A stretch of DNA of 64,000 nt from Plotosus lineatus. Its lineage: Eukaryota; Chordata; Actinopteri; Siluriformes; Plotosidae. A program made the translations under genes and the position numbers. This document shows, in pieces, positions 32,901-43,155 of this stretch. Every line of letters begins with the position of its first letter. Within the stretch, counting starts at the first letter, position 1. Location of the stretch: assembly GCA_024760905.1 (NCBI GenBank), contig CM045733.1:71020001-71084000 (forward strand). Reading direction: 5' to 3'. The notes under the pieces are model-generated. The model ran no database searches and was not told the origin of the DNA. It saw only the letters and a program-made list of their open reading frames with translations.

Positions 32901-35900
32901 ACATGATCCACCATCCCCTTGAACTCACCTCTTGAATTTCCATCTCCTTTAGCTGATGGTTGCGCATAATCTCCCCAGACAGTGAAAGCGATGGACCTTC
33001 TGGTTTGGGAGGATGAGGCTGCAGATCATCTGAGGATGTTTCAGAAGGCTTAACTGCTACAGTCTCACAAGCAGTCAGTCTAGCAAAGTCATCCTCCAGG
33101 ATAAAGACAAGAGAGCAGGGCTGAAACGCATCTACAGCAGACAAGTCGTCCTTAGAATCCATCTCCTCAACTACCTGCTGCTGCTGCTCAGTCTGCTTCA
33201 GCTGACTCGAGCTAAAAGAAAATTTACAGATACAGGAAAAGTATCAATGTTTAACAAAGCCAGTAACAAAAAGCAAATAACATCCTTTCTTAGAATCCAG
33301 AGGCACAATTTTTTTTCTATAAACAAACCAATACAAGATGCTCGTTACAGATCAGTGACTCCGTCTGATATATAAAACCAAGTTTTGGTTTTACGAATAT
33401 ATATTCCCAGAGAGAACCTCAACATTTTCATCTCTGCTACCTCCAGCTCTGCTGCCTGCCTTTTCCTCAGCCCCGCTGTTTCTGAGCCATGCAACATCGC
33501 TGGCCTCGTCACCGTCTTGTACACTTTTCCTTTCATTCTTGCTGATACTCTCCTATCGCACATCATACCGGACATGTTTCTCCAACCATTCCAACCTGCC
33601 TGCACACACTTGACCTCTTTTCCACACTCTCCATTGCTCTGGATTGTTGAGCATAAGTACTTAAAATCCTCCACCTTTCTTATCTCTGCTCCCTGTAACA
33701 TCACCGTTCCTCCTGAGTCCTTCTCAATCACACACACATGTATTCTGATTTGCTGACCTTCATTCCTCTCCTTTCCAGGGCATACCTCAACCTCTCTAGA
33801 TTCTCCTCCACTTGCTCTCTGCTCTCACTACAGATCACAATGTCATCTACAAACATCATAGTCCATGGGGAATCTTGTCTAACCTCGTCTGTCAGCCTGT
33901 CCATCGCCATAGCAAACAAGAAGAGGCTCAGAGCTGATCCTTAGAGCAATACCACAGTTCTTCTCTTGGCACCCTGTCATATGCTTTCTCCAGATCCACA
34001 AAGGCACAAGCATTTCCCTCTGACCTTCTCTGTACTTCTCTATTAGCATCCTCAAAGCAAACACTGCATCTGTGGTGCTCTTTCTTGGCATGAAACCAAA
34101 CTGTTGTTCACAGATGCTGACCTCTGCCCTTAGTCTAGCTTCCACTATTCTTTCCCATAACTTCATCGTATGGCTGATCAACTTTATCCCTCTGTAGTTG
34201 CCACAACTCTGCACATCTCCCTTGTTCTTAAAAATGGGCACCAGCACACTTCTCCATTCGTCCGGCATCTGCTCACTCTCTAATTATTTATTAAACCATT
34301 TAAAGGGTTTATGGGGTAGTCTTGGGAGCAAGGGTCAGTGGTGGTCTCGTGGTATAGGGGCACAGGATCGCTGATCCTAAAGTTGGGGGTTCGAGTCCCC
34401 ACAGGGTGGTCACCGTCCCCCCCCAGTGCAGCTAACTGGGTTATCAAAGGCGGGCCATGTCTCTCACTGTCTATGGTGAGAGGCATGTAAAAGTACCATC
34501 GCTGACTTTCGTAAAGAGTAGGCTGCAAAGCCGTCAGCGTGTTTCTGTCCCTTGCTAAAGGGTTGTGACAGGAAGGGCATCCGACGTAAAAACTATGCCA
34601 AATCAAATGTGCGAATCAGATGAATCGCTGTGGCGACGCCCGAGAACGGGAAAAAGCCGAAAGAAAGAACCTGTCCCATAGGAATAAAGACAAATACTGT
34701 ATGTAATCGGTCCATTTAAACATAAAGCAAAATTGTGCAATCCGCCAACTTAAACTCTTGATGCAAGTTGGGAGGATAGATCAAAGTTTCCTCTTTTATG
34801 ATACAATAATCAAAAGCTGCATTAATTAAATGTGTATAATATAAAATGTAAATAAATATTAAAAAGAATATATAACAATGAATAATAAAATGAATGATGA
34901 TTATTGATTTAGTAAAAAAAATGCATGCCATATATATTTACCAATAAGTTATTAGTATTGGTTATATTGGCAATGGTAGTTTCATATAGTTTTTTTTTTA
35001 ATAACTCAAGCATATTTAATCTCAAGCCTCATCTTTTAGTAACATTTGATGATATAACTACATGATGAGAAAGTCCATAACAAATAAATACATAAATAAT
35101 TGTATTAGCTTACTGTAATATGGTCACATTAAAATGTGATATTGTTCAAATTATGTTCATATAGTTTAAATATTTCAAACATTGAGAACTGATTTAATTC
35201 AGTTATCTCTTTGTAGTTAATAATTGTCTATACTGGTCCTTCTCAGAAAATTAGCATATTGAGATAAAGTTCATTATTTTCTGTAATGTACTGATAAAAA
35301 TTAAACTTTCATATATTTTAGATTCATTGCACACCAACTGAAATATTTCAGGTCTTTTATTGTTTTAATAATGATGATTTTGGCATACAGCTCATGAAAA
35401 CCCAAAATTCCTATCTCAAAAAATTACCATATTTCATCCTACCAATAAAAAAAAAAAAAAGGGTTTTTAATACAAAAAAAAAAAAAAAAGTCAACCTTCA
35501 AATAATTATGTTCAGTTATGCACTCAATAGTTGGTCGGGAATCCTTTTTGCAGAAATGACTGCTTCAATTCAGCGTGGCATGAAGGCAATCAGCCTGTGG
35601 TACTGTTGAGGTGTTATGGAGGCCCAGGATGTTTCAATAGCGGCCTTAAGCTCATCCACAGTGTTGGGTCTGGTGTCTCTCAACTTTCTCTTCACGATAT
35701 CCCACAGATTCTCTATGGGGTTCAGGTCATGAGAGTTGGCAGGCCGATTGAGCACAGTAATACCATGGTCAGTAAACCATTTTCCAGTGGTTTTGGCACT
35801 GTGAGCAGGTGCCAGGTCGTGCTGAAAAATGAAATCTTCATCTCCATAAAGCTTTTCAGCAGATGGAAGCATGAAGTCCTCCAAAATCTCCTGACAGTGG

Positions 35901-38900
35901 ACCAACACCAGCAGCTGACATGGCACCCCAGACCATCACTGACTGTGGGTACTTGACACTGGATTTCACGCATTTCCTTCTCCCCAGTCTTCCTCCAGAC
36001 TCTGGCACCTTGATTTCTGAATGACATGCAAAATTTGCTTTCATCCGAAAAAAGTACTTTGGACCACTGACCAACAGTCCAGTGCTGTGTCTCTGTAGCC
36101 CAGGTCAGGCGCTTCTGTCACGGTCTCTGGTTCAAAAGTGGCTTGACATGGGGAATGCGGCACCTGTAGCCCATTTCCTGCACACGCCTGTGCACGGTGG
36201 CTCTGGATGTTTCTATTCAGTGGACTCAGTCCACTGGTTCCACAGGTCCCCCAAGGTCTGGAATCGGCCCTTCTTTCACCTTTTCCTTCCCACAGACGTC
36301 CCACTGAGGTATCTTGACACAGCACTCTGGGAACAGCCTATTCGCTCAGATTTCTTTGTGTCATACCCTCTTGCTTGAGGGTGTCAATGATGGCCTTATG
36401 GACGTCAGTCTTACCCATGATTGCGGTTTTGAGTAATGAACCAGGCTGGGAGTTTTTAAAAGCCTCAGGAATCTTCTGCAGGTGTTTAGAGTTAATTCGT
36501 TGATTAGGTTAATAGCTCGTTTAGAGTACCTTTTCATGATATGCTAATTTTTTGAGATAGGAATTTTGGGTTTTCATGAGCTGTATGCCAAAATCATCAG
36601 TATTAAAACAATAAAAAGACCTGAAATATTTCAGTCGCTGTGCAAAGAATCTAAAATATATCAAAGTTTAATTTTTATCAGTACATTACAGAAAACAATG
36701 AACTTTATCACAATATGCTAATATTTTGAGAAGGACTAGTATATAATATTTGAACATGTGTCTGTTCGTAAAATGAATAAAGATTATGGCAAATTTATAA
36801 GGTCTTTATTAGTCCTGGAGATTGAATTAATTTTCAGTTATTGAGCTTGGGAGAAGTACAATAACTTCTGCAGGAAATTACTTTGCATTATGTACACAAT
36901 AACAGCACGATCAGACTAAATTCTTGCCCATTTGACCAGTAAATGGTATAACATTGAGTTAAATAGAATTGAAACTGCAACTCTATAAGCAGATGTCTAT
37001 AACATACAAAGATATTCTTCCCGTTTTGTCGAAACTGATTTTTTTTTTTTTTTAACGTTCCCATCCAAATTATAAGTTTTTGTTTTTATCGTGTTTCAAT
37101 AGCACTATAAATTTCTGTTGTAGCAAAAGAATCAATTACATTACCTAGCATGACTAATCTCTGAGCAGGAGGTTGGTGATTGTGGCTCAGGGGTGCAGGA
37201 CGCAGGATTGTTGAGGCGAGGCAAACTTTTTGGTGTCAGCAAGGGGATGCTAGACACACGGCGGTTCACAGGTGTAGGCAAGGCAGATGGACGCCGAAGT
37301 TTAGACTGTAATGGCTTCTCCATTGCACGTGAGGGTGTCTGGAGGTTATGCGGTGTATGAACAGTGGTTTTCTGTGGAATACTAAAGAGAAATGAATACA
37401 GTAATGGTCCAAACTGTGACCTTAATAATTAAGTAGGTACAATTTATAGATTCACAATTATGCAGTGAAACACCAATAGAATACCACTTTACCTGTCCAC
37501 ATTATTAGTTGCAAGCATCAGTCTTTTTGGTTTGACAATATGAGGAACATCAGGTGATGTAACTAGCTCATATGAACACAAGACATTGGATTATTTCAAA
37601 CAGATTCAAATTTTAAATTTAAGTTTGTTACCACACAAATGTTTCGTACCTTCAGATCTTCGTACCCCTTTCAGAGAGTTTATTGGAGTCAGTACCATGA
37701 ATGGTTTCAAGTTGGATTTCACCTTAACAGTACTGCCACTCTTCGGAACATGTGTCGGCATGCTGGGCATAGAGACGGCCCTCTCAATAGTACTTTTAGC
37801 AGGGCCTTGTTGCTGAACAGAAGGTCCCTTCTCCGTTTTCTTGATAGGGGTGGCCTTGACTGGTTTAGCTATAGGCTCAGATGTTTTTCTACTCTGTGTA
37901 GAGAAGAATACTGTTCTTCCAGCAGAGTATTCCTGAGGTTTGCTGATTATTCCTGATTTGCATTTGGAACTGGGAAGCCTGCGGCCATTATTGGGAATGC
38001 GACCACTCACACTGGTGTTTAAGGAGGAATTTAATTTGCCTGCATGAAAAGAGTTGGTTGAATAAATCAGCTGTTAAGCCATCCAAGTCCTAGTAATTAT
38101 TATAGACAGTAATTCGTTATTTTTGACTGTTATAGCATCTAAACCCCATTTTTAAAAGAACGCTGCTCCTCCTTTCAGACTAAAACAAAAAGTATTTCAT
38201 GCATCTTGCACATGCTAAATGCACTATATACCAATGTACACAGAAAGTTAATTAAAATAATTATTTTTAGCATTACTTTATAGTTCTTCAAACTTATTTT
38301 GAATAGAGAGCCAAAAGGTAAAGCCTGAACAGCTTATCAGACAATTACATTGCCAAAACACAAAACCAACCATTTACACTCAACCACGAAGCCTAATACA
38401 GTAGGCCACCTACTTACGAAAGTGGAGCCGGTGGCGTAGTGGTTAGGGTGCTGCGCTCCTGACCGGGAGGTTGCGAGTTCGAATCCCACCGAGACCCTCA
38501 CTGTGCTAAGACCCTTGGGCAAGATCTCAACCACAAATGGGCCTCTGTTCACCCAGCAGTATAAATGGGTACCAGTAAAAATATACTGGGAAGGTAACCT
38601 GCGATGGACTAGCGTCCCATCTAGGGGGGAGTTGAACTCCTGGTCGCTTCACGCTATGGAAACCGGGGATAAGCACCGGCCTGATGAGCCATGAGACTCG
38701 GGTGTAAAAACTCAACAGACTACCTATCTACCTACTTACGAAAGCCCTGGGTAGGAAAAATCCGGGTTACGAAAAACATTTTCCTAAGTTTTCGTCCCAT
38801 GTATACGAAAACAACCTCCTCTTACGAAAAGCACCAAACGCGCCAATCAAAATTTCACACGATGCACGAGTTGCTCTCTCATTGGCTGTCTCCCAACATC

Positions 38901-41900
38901 CCACACCACTGTCCTCTCATTGGCCAGGAAGGAGCTGAATCTCCATAGTACTGCACCCATAAATCTTGTTTGTCACACACTTGAAGGAGAGTTGAATAGG
39001 ACTGTTGCTTGTTTTGAGCTCGTTGCAGCGTTATATTTCGTTATCGCCGAAACCGCTCTACAATCGGGACAATATTGAAGCAGAACTTAAAGCGGAAATA
39101 CAGTGACGGAGGCGATTATTTTGGCACGATATTGAAGCATGAGCAGAGTTTTCCGTGAAACAAGACCTCCGATCTCGCAAGAAAGAAAGTTAATATTGAA
39201 TCATGACCTCTGATCTTTCAAACAGGTACTGTATTTCCACTTTAAATACAACATTCCGTCCATTTAAACAGAATTGTTCCGTCAGCTGCACATTGCGTGT
39301 GGGCGGAGCCCACATCCGAAAAAACACAGAGACAGTGTGTGGGAGAGACAGCGTGAGAAAGACAGAGTGTGTGTGTGTGTGTGTGACAGAGACTGCCTAC
39401 AGAGTCAGTCTGAGATGAAAGGAGGCTTAACTCTTTAGTTTAGTTTTTTTAAGTTGTTTAATTCAGTAAATGTTTAATAAATGTGGTGCGCGTCGCTGAA
39501 ATGTGAGCAAAACTCTGCTCATCTGGGCCTCTGATCCCTCAAGGAATCAAGTTCAAATTGAGTTTTGACCTCCGATCTGTCAAGTAGGGAATGCGCTTTG
39601 AATTCCCTTAAAACCTTCACTTGAAATGCTATGGCATCCTGCGTGTGGACGGAACCCGAAATCAGTGGAGCTCGCCACAATACACAAATATCAGAGATGT
39701 GTATTGTGTACTGTGTATTGTGTGTGAGAGAGAGAGATAGAGAAAGACAGTGTGTGTGTGTATGTGCGTTAATAAAAAATGTTTAATTAATAAATGTGAA
39801 TAAAATGGTTTAATATGTTAAAATCTTTAAATGGTTTAATAAATAATTTTCTTTTACCTTTAACACATTTCATACAAAATTTGTGTACTTTTATCATTTT
39901 GAAAGGGTTTATATGGTAGTCTTGGGAGCCTTGGAATGAATCAGGCGTTTTACATGTAAAATGCGCCTCTACTTACGAAACTTCCGCGCTACGAAAAAGG
40001 TGCCGGAACGGATTAATTTCGTAAGCAGAGGACCGACTGTATACTCGTATTCAGACTGTGAGAAAACCAGAGTACAGAGAAGAAACTCAAGCAAGCACAG
40101 GGAGAACATCAAACCAGGACGTACTTGCTGTGGGTAGGAGACGGGATCTAAACATACCGACACGAACTACATGACAATGTTGTTAAAATTAGATCATAAT
40201 TATAGTTGAAGTCGTAAACATTAAAAATAAACAGTTGCAACATTAATACTCACATTTACTACTTGGAGACAGCGACAAGCTCGAGTTGATGCTAGACACT
40301 GAAGAGGAGGAGGAGGAAGTATTCTGGCTATGGTTCACCATTCTCCTATTAGACAGCGTAGGATCATTACGAAGAGATGCACCACCTCTCGATTCAGTCT
40401 GCAAAATGAACAAAAAGCCAGATTTCCATAAATGCTTTATTTATTGAAAACAAACTTTTACATTTAACATCACTATCCATTTTAAATTAAAACAAAATGG
40501 ATTCACCTTGCTCGAGCCTGAAAGACCTCTCTTGACTTTGAAACTTATGTTGCTGGAAGACTCGCTTACATCAGATGCCACACAAGTTGTATCAGAGAGC
40601 AGATCTTCAACAGAGCTAGTTCTGTTTGTGCTTTTACTACTATGACTCAGCTTCAAGCCAAAACAACTCTGAGACTTTAGGAGACATTTGCATATTAAAT
40701 GCAAAAAGGGATAAAAAGACAGAAAAAAAGCTTTACCGATTTGTGTTTATAAATGTAATCCAATGTGCAAAATAAAGACCATTAGAGCTATCAGTATCAG
40801 TAATATAGGGAAAATAAATGTTTGGATTACCCTCCCACACACAAACACAAAAAAACTTGTATTTGAGAAGTACCCGGTTTTTGCCAGGAGGTGTATGTCG
40901 AATGCCAGAGGAGTTTCGAGAATTCCTTAGGGTTGTAGGTTTCTTAGGTAGCACTCTGGCACTGGGCAAAAAGCCTTTCCCTCGTGGGGTCATTTCAGCT
41001 TGAGCATTACAATTTCTTACAGGGCTGGAAGTGCTGAGACGTGATTTGCCTCCAGGTATACTGCTAGACTTCTGTAGTCGCTTCTGGATTGCAGGGGGAA
41101 GCTGTTTCATAGGGCTGTCCTGAACACAAAATGTTTCTCTCTTAATGGGGCTAAGTGTATCTGGTGGCTTGAACATGTCCAGTTTAACCAAGGAGTCCAT
41201 CTCAAACTTTTCTGTGTCTTCAGGCAAATTGGGAGCAACTGCAAGATCTTTTACAACAGGTTCAGGAAGAGATCTCTCAAGGTGAATGGCCAAGAGATGA
41301 GCCTCTTTATGGATTTCCTCAAAATTTTCCTCAAGTAGTGGACTCCAACTGGGCTCCTCACCCAAAGACGTGCCACTGCTTGCGCTGTGTTTCGTGCGAG
41401 TCTCCACTCCATGAGAAATGCATGGCTTGTTATGTGTGACAGGACCCAAAAAGACTTCATCTTCAACGAAATCTTCTCCTTTGGAACTATGGGGGATGGG
41501 TGAAAAGTTAAAACACACCTCGGTCGCATGTGAGCACTTACAGAGATCTACAACATTACCACCATAAATGGTCATTAATCCCACCACCATTAAGCTTCTA
41601 ATATTTTCTCAACAAACACGGGAAGCACAGACACTGAACGGAGCTGCTGGATTATTCCAAGAGTATCACCTCGGCCTTTATTAAAATAATAAAATAAATA
41701 CCGTAACTTCCATACACTGTATTCTTTGTGTTGTCTAATAAAATGCAACAAACTGTTATAATTAGAATATTTGATCTATAAATATGAAACAAGCCACTAA
41801 AATCACGAATGGCAACACACCTTGCAGGTGACAGTGAAACTTCAAAATCAAACTTCTCTTCAGCCAAGAAGCAAAAATCTATAGATGTAAAACAAAGGAA

Positions 41901-42016
41901 AAAAAATAACCTGATCAGTCTATGGTTCGAGTGTCACGTTTGCAGCATTTATTGAGAATACACACATTGTTTTCTCCTGTGTTTTATTTACCATCGCCGG
42001 CTATCGAAGCCATCAT
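29913..42016 (-). CDS. gtse1: G2 and S phase-expressed protein 1, complete, 11 coding exons
   Basis: GTSE1 is a mostly disordered cell-cycle protein that binds microtubule plus ends, inhibits MCAK and shuttles p53. Coding exons, 5' to 3': 42016-41992, 41878-41821, 41486-40874, 40668-40507, 40398-40254, 38039-37650, 37562-37493, 37381-37145, 33211-32929, 30251-30135, 30011-29913. All have AG/GT borders in phase and total 2199 nt, 732 codons plus stop, close to the vertebrate length. Hallmarks are EEKFDFEVSLSPA (exon 2), EDEVFLGPVTH and EIHKEAHLLAIHLE (exon 3), RRPSALPTPVNRR then IPLLTPKSLPRL (exon 8), the LIDLSNTPD repeat (exon 10) and the end LIDLSSPLIKWTPEGKKEI...PPLINLSF. SSIP occurs twice (exons 3 and 8), matching the SxIP motif used for EB1 binding. 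The ATG at 42016 is the first of two adjacent ATGs; either could start. Introns hold Tc1, RTE and SINE insertions. Confidence 0.95.
30535..32000 (+). mobile_element. Tc1-like element, copy 2
   Basis: Left end GGTCCTTCTCAAAAAATTAG (first bases mutated); right end, inverted, CTGGTCCTTCTAAAAAAATT, with TA after it. It holds a broken transposase at 30863-31815. It lies in GTSE1 intron 9. Confidence 0.88.
30863..31815 (+). pseudogene. Tc1-like transposase, nearly full length but broken
   Basis: It is open for 194 codons from [20 protein letters not shown] with both DNA-binding helices ([20 protein letters not shown]) and [13 protein letters not shown] for the first Asp. About 17-20 codons are missing after QKQRQK compared with copy 1. 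A stop follows RVNAAS at 31447, then [16 protein letters not shown] (second Asp) and [14 protein letters not shown] (Glu) continue in another frame. It is inactive. Confidence 0.88.
32001..32125 (+). repeat. SINE/L2-like tail fragment
   Basis: GTTGGACCTGCGATAGACTG, then GAGTTGGCCGAGATAGGTTC matches L2-type SINE tails. It directly follows the Tc1 copy. Confidence 0.5.
32242..32759. mobile_element. Pogo-like family D element with inserted SINE tail
   Basis: Left end CAGTAATCCCTTGCTACTTC; right end, inverted, CAGGGATCCCTCACTTTCCG. A 75-base RTE-type SINE tail (about 32613-32690) sits inside, flanked by ACATGTACGTA on both sides. Confidence 0.75.
32613..32690 (+). repeat. 5'-truncated SINE tail with target duplication
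   Basis: GCCAAATCAAATGTGCGAAT then GAAGGGAAAAAGCCAAAAGG. ACATGTACGTA occurs just before (32602 on) and just after (32693 on), so only the last 75 or so bases were copied in. Confidence 0.75.
33405..34277 (-). mobile_element. RTE LINE, copy E, both ends truncated, internal deletion
   Basis: RT blocks are [20 protein letters not shown] (about 34100) and [20 protein letters not shown] (about 33840). About 110 bases including the LHQGS block are missing at 33940. The catalytic FADD is changed to FVDD. It is antisense-neutral junk within GTSE1 intron 8. Confidence 0.88.
34331..34672 (+). repeat. tRNA-head SINE with RTE tail
   Basis: Head GGTGGTCTCGTGGTATAGGG, then AAGTTGGGGGTTCGAGTCCC (A and B boxes). 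The middle is ACTGGGTTATCAAAGGCGGG and GGGTTGTGACAGGAAGGGCA. The tail is GCCAAATCAAATGTGCGAAT, TCGCTGTGGCGACGCCCGAG and AAAGCCGAAAG. The middle resembles the RTE 5' UTR (46190-46225, inverted) and the tail resembles the RTE 3' end. Confidence 0.88.
35233..36739 (-). mobile_element. Tc1-like element, copy 3
   Basis: Ends CTGGTCCTTCTCAGAAAATT and, inverted, CTAGTCCTTCTCAAAATATT, with TA at both borders (35231-35232, 36740-36741). The transposase is on the minus strand. It lies in GTSE1 intron 8. Confidence 0.9.
35520..36419 (-). pseudogene. Tc1-like transposase, frameshifted
   Basis: The start MGKTDVHKAI lies near 36419. [17 protein letters not shown] with the upstream DESKF gives the first Asp, [18 protein letters not shown] the second, and [20 protein letters not shown] the Glu. 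All three catalytic residues survive, but the reading frame changes at several points between 35570 and 36330, and about 40 codons near GRVN are missing. Confidence 0.85.
38399..40039. mobile_element. Pogo-like family A element holding a SINE (1641 bp)
   Basis: Left end CAGTAGGCCACCTACTTACG; right end, inverted, CAGTCGGTCCTCTGCTTACG, with TA at 38397-38398 and 40040-40041. It includes a remnant of the pogo helix-turn-helix text (CGCTCTACAATCGGGACAAT, 39050-39072) and repeats of GACCTCCGATCT. Confidence 0.8.
38423..38729 (+). repeat. tRNA-derived SINE of a third type, 15-bp target duplication
   Basis: ACCTACTTACGAAAG flanks it exactly at 38408-38422 and 38730-38744. The head is GGTGGCGTAGTGGTTAGGGT then GGTTGCGAGTTCGAATCCCA, near-perfect Pol III A and B boxes. 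The body (CTAGCGTCCCATCTAGGGGG, then CACGCTATGGAAACCGGGGA) differs from the other SINEs. The A-free tail ends CTACCTATCT. Confidence 0.92.
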
Positions 42017-42788
42017 CAACAGAAAACCAAATGGGAGTCCAAAGTCCTGAAAATAAATAGTAAAATATGATTAAAATTTTACTACAGCTTAATAATATTC
42101 CAAATATTTTACCAACGATTCAAAAATATAATGATTAACTTATGTGTACATTTAAATAGCTATGTATTAAATGATTTATTATGCATTAGTAGGATTTTAC
42201 GACAGCTATGACTAGCAAGTTAAACACCGTGCAAACGAGCTAGCTGGTCGGGACACAAGAGAGAGAACGTCTAACCTGAATTCTCATTAATACAATGACT
42301 TTATCTCATAGGAGTAAAACTACACCTTACCGGTCGGCTGCCTGTTTCTTATTCGAAGCGCAAAGCTGAACTTTCCTCGTCTTATGTTCACTGACTGCAA
42401 AACACAAACACATCCGAACAGTATTTCTCCTATTTCAAATTTTGTCCTGAAGTAGAATTTAAAGATCACGTGATTTAAGGGTGAAACTACATTGGTGTAG
42501 AGAGCTACACGGAAGTGAAACGTCAAACGCCCCTGATTGCGCAATCACCGGAAAGACGTTGTCTGTAAATGGTCAGCTTCCAATGACGTGGGGAAACACT
42601 AGATCGCGTACTGGGTCCCTTTCACGTGGCAATTCGGCTTCAACTTCCGGTTAGGGCAAAATAAAGCTTCGGGTACTATTTTCAATTGAGAGCCGACATC
42701 CGTTGGCGTCCTTATAATAGTACCTTTTTAAACATAACAGCATCAAATTTAATTGGAATACGTTAGGTTGAGCGTGTTTTGTGTCAAT
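42017..42788. promoter_or_regulatory. Putative bidirectional promoter, GTSE1 / THAP locus
   Basis: 772 bases separate the GTSE1 ATG (minus) from the THAP-type ATG (plus). The interval contains the GTSE1 5' UTR with an intron near 42050-42330. It also holds an E-box CACGTG (42467-42472), GGAAGTG (42511-42517) and ACTTCCGG (42643-42650) ETS-like sites, and TTCAAA (42435-42440), which inverted is TTTGAA, the CHR-type word of G2/M genes. Start sites are not visible from sequence. Function is inference. Confidence 0.5.
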
Positions 42789-42841
42789 ATGGTTAATTCA
42801 TGTTGCGCTATTGGCTGTCGCAAAGAACTAACTTTTCACCG
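42789..42841 (+). CDS. First exon of a THAP-domain protein
   Basis: ATG at 42789 gives MVNSCCAIGCRKELTFHR and then a strong donor (CACCG/GTAAGTG). MVxxCCAxGC is the canonical start of the THAP zinc-dependent DNA-binding domain, which in P-element-type transposases and THAP9 precedes the catalytic part. The rest of the domain (the C-x2-H half and AVPTF box) was not found before 46876. The exon is head-to-head with GTSE1. It may drive the P-element-like sequence downstream or belong to a decayed THAP gene. Confidence 0.65.
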
Positions 42842-43155
42842 GTAAGTGTGTTTCAGTTTAACCTTCATTAGGCGGTAGGCTTGAATCTTAAGTAGAATTA
42901 CTTACCCAGAAATTTATGAATGACTACTTTTTATTATTAGCCCCAGTGTAACTAGTAACATTAATGTTAATTATTGTTAACCTTTTAGAGCGTTGTTGGG
43001 GCTCCAGTTTAAAAGACTAAAAGATTTGTGTGAGTTCTTTCTTTCTTCCTTTCGGCATTTCCCCCTCATGTTTCCCTATTCATATAACAATTTTGATGTC
43101 CAAATAGGAAAAACAGGATGAAATACTCACATGTTTAGTGGAACACAGTACATTC

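Larger units (their letters stand above)
38303..40165 (-). repeat. SINE split by a pogo-like element
   Basis: The left piece (38303-38395: GCCTGAACAGCTTATCAGAC, AACCAACCATTTACACTC) and the right piece (40042-40165: ACTGTGAGAAAACCAGAGTA, GGGAGACGGGATCTAAACAT) are consecutive parts of an inverted L2-tail SINE. They are separated by the TA-flanked family A element. It lies in GTSE1 intron 5. Confidence 0.65.

Noticed and set aside
37586..37956. Plus-strand frames across the GTSE1 region
   Set aside because: They are antisense shadows of GTSE1 exon 6.
38423..38500. tRNA-like sequence with good A and B boxes
   Set aside because: It is the head of a SINE with a 15-bp target duplication and does not form a full tRNA with acceptor stem. 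The same applies to 28120, 34331, 54385 and 60348.
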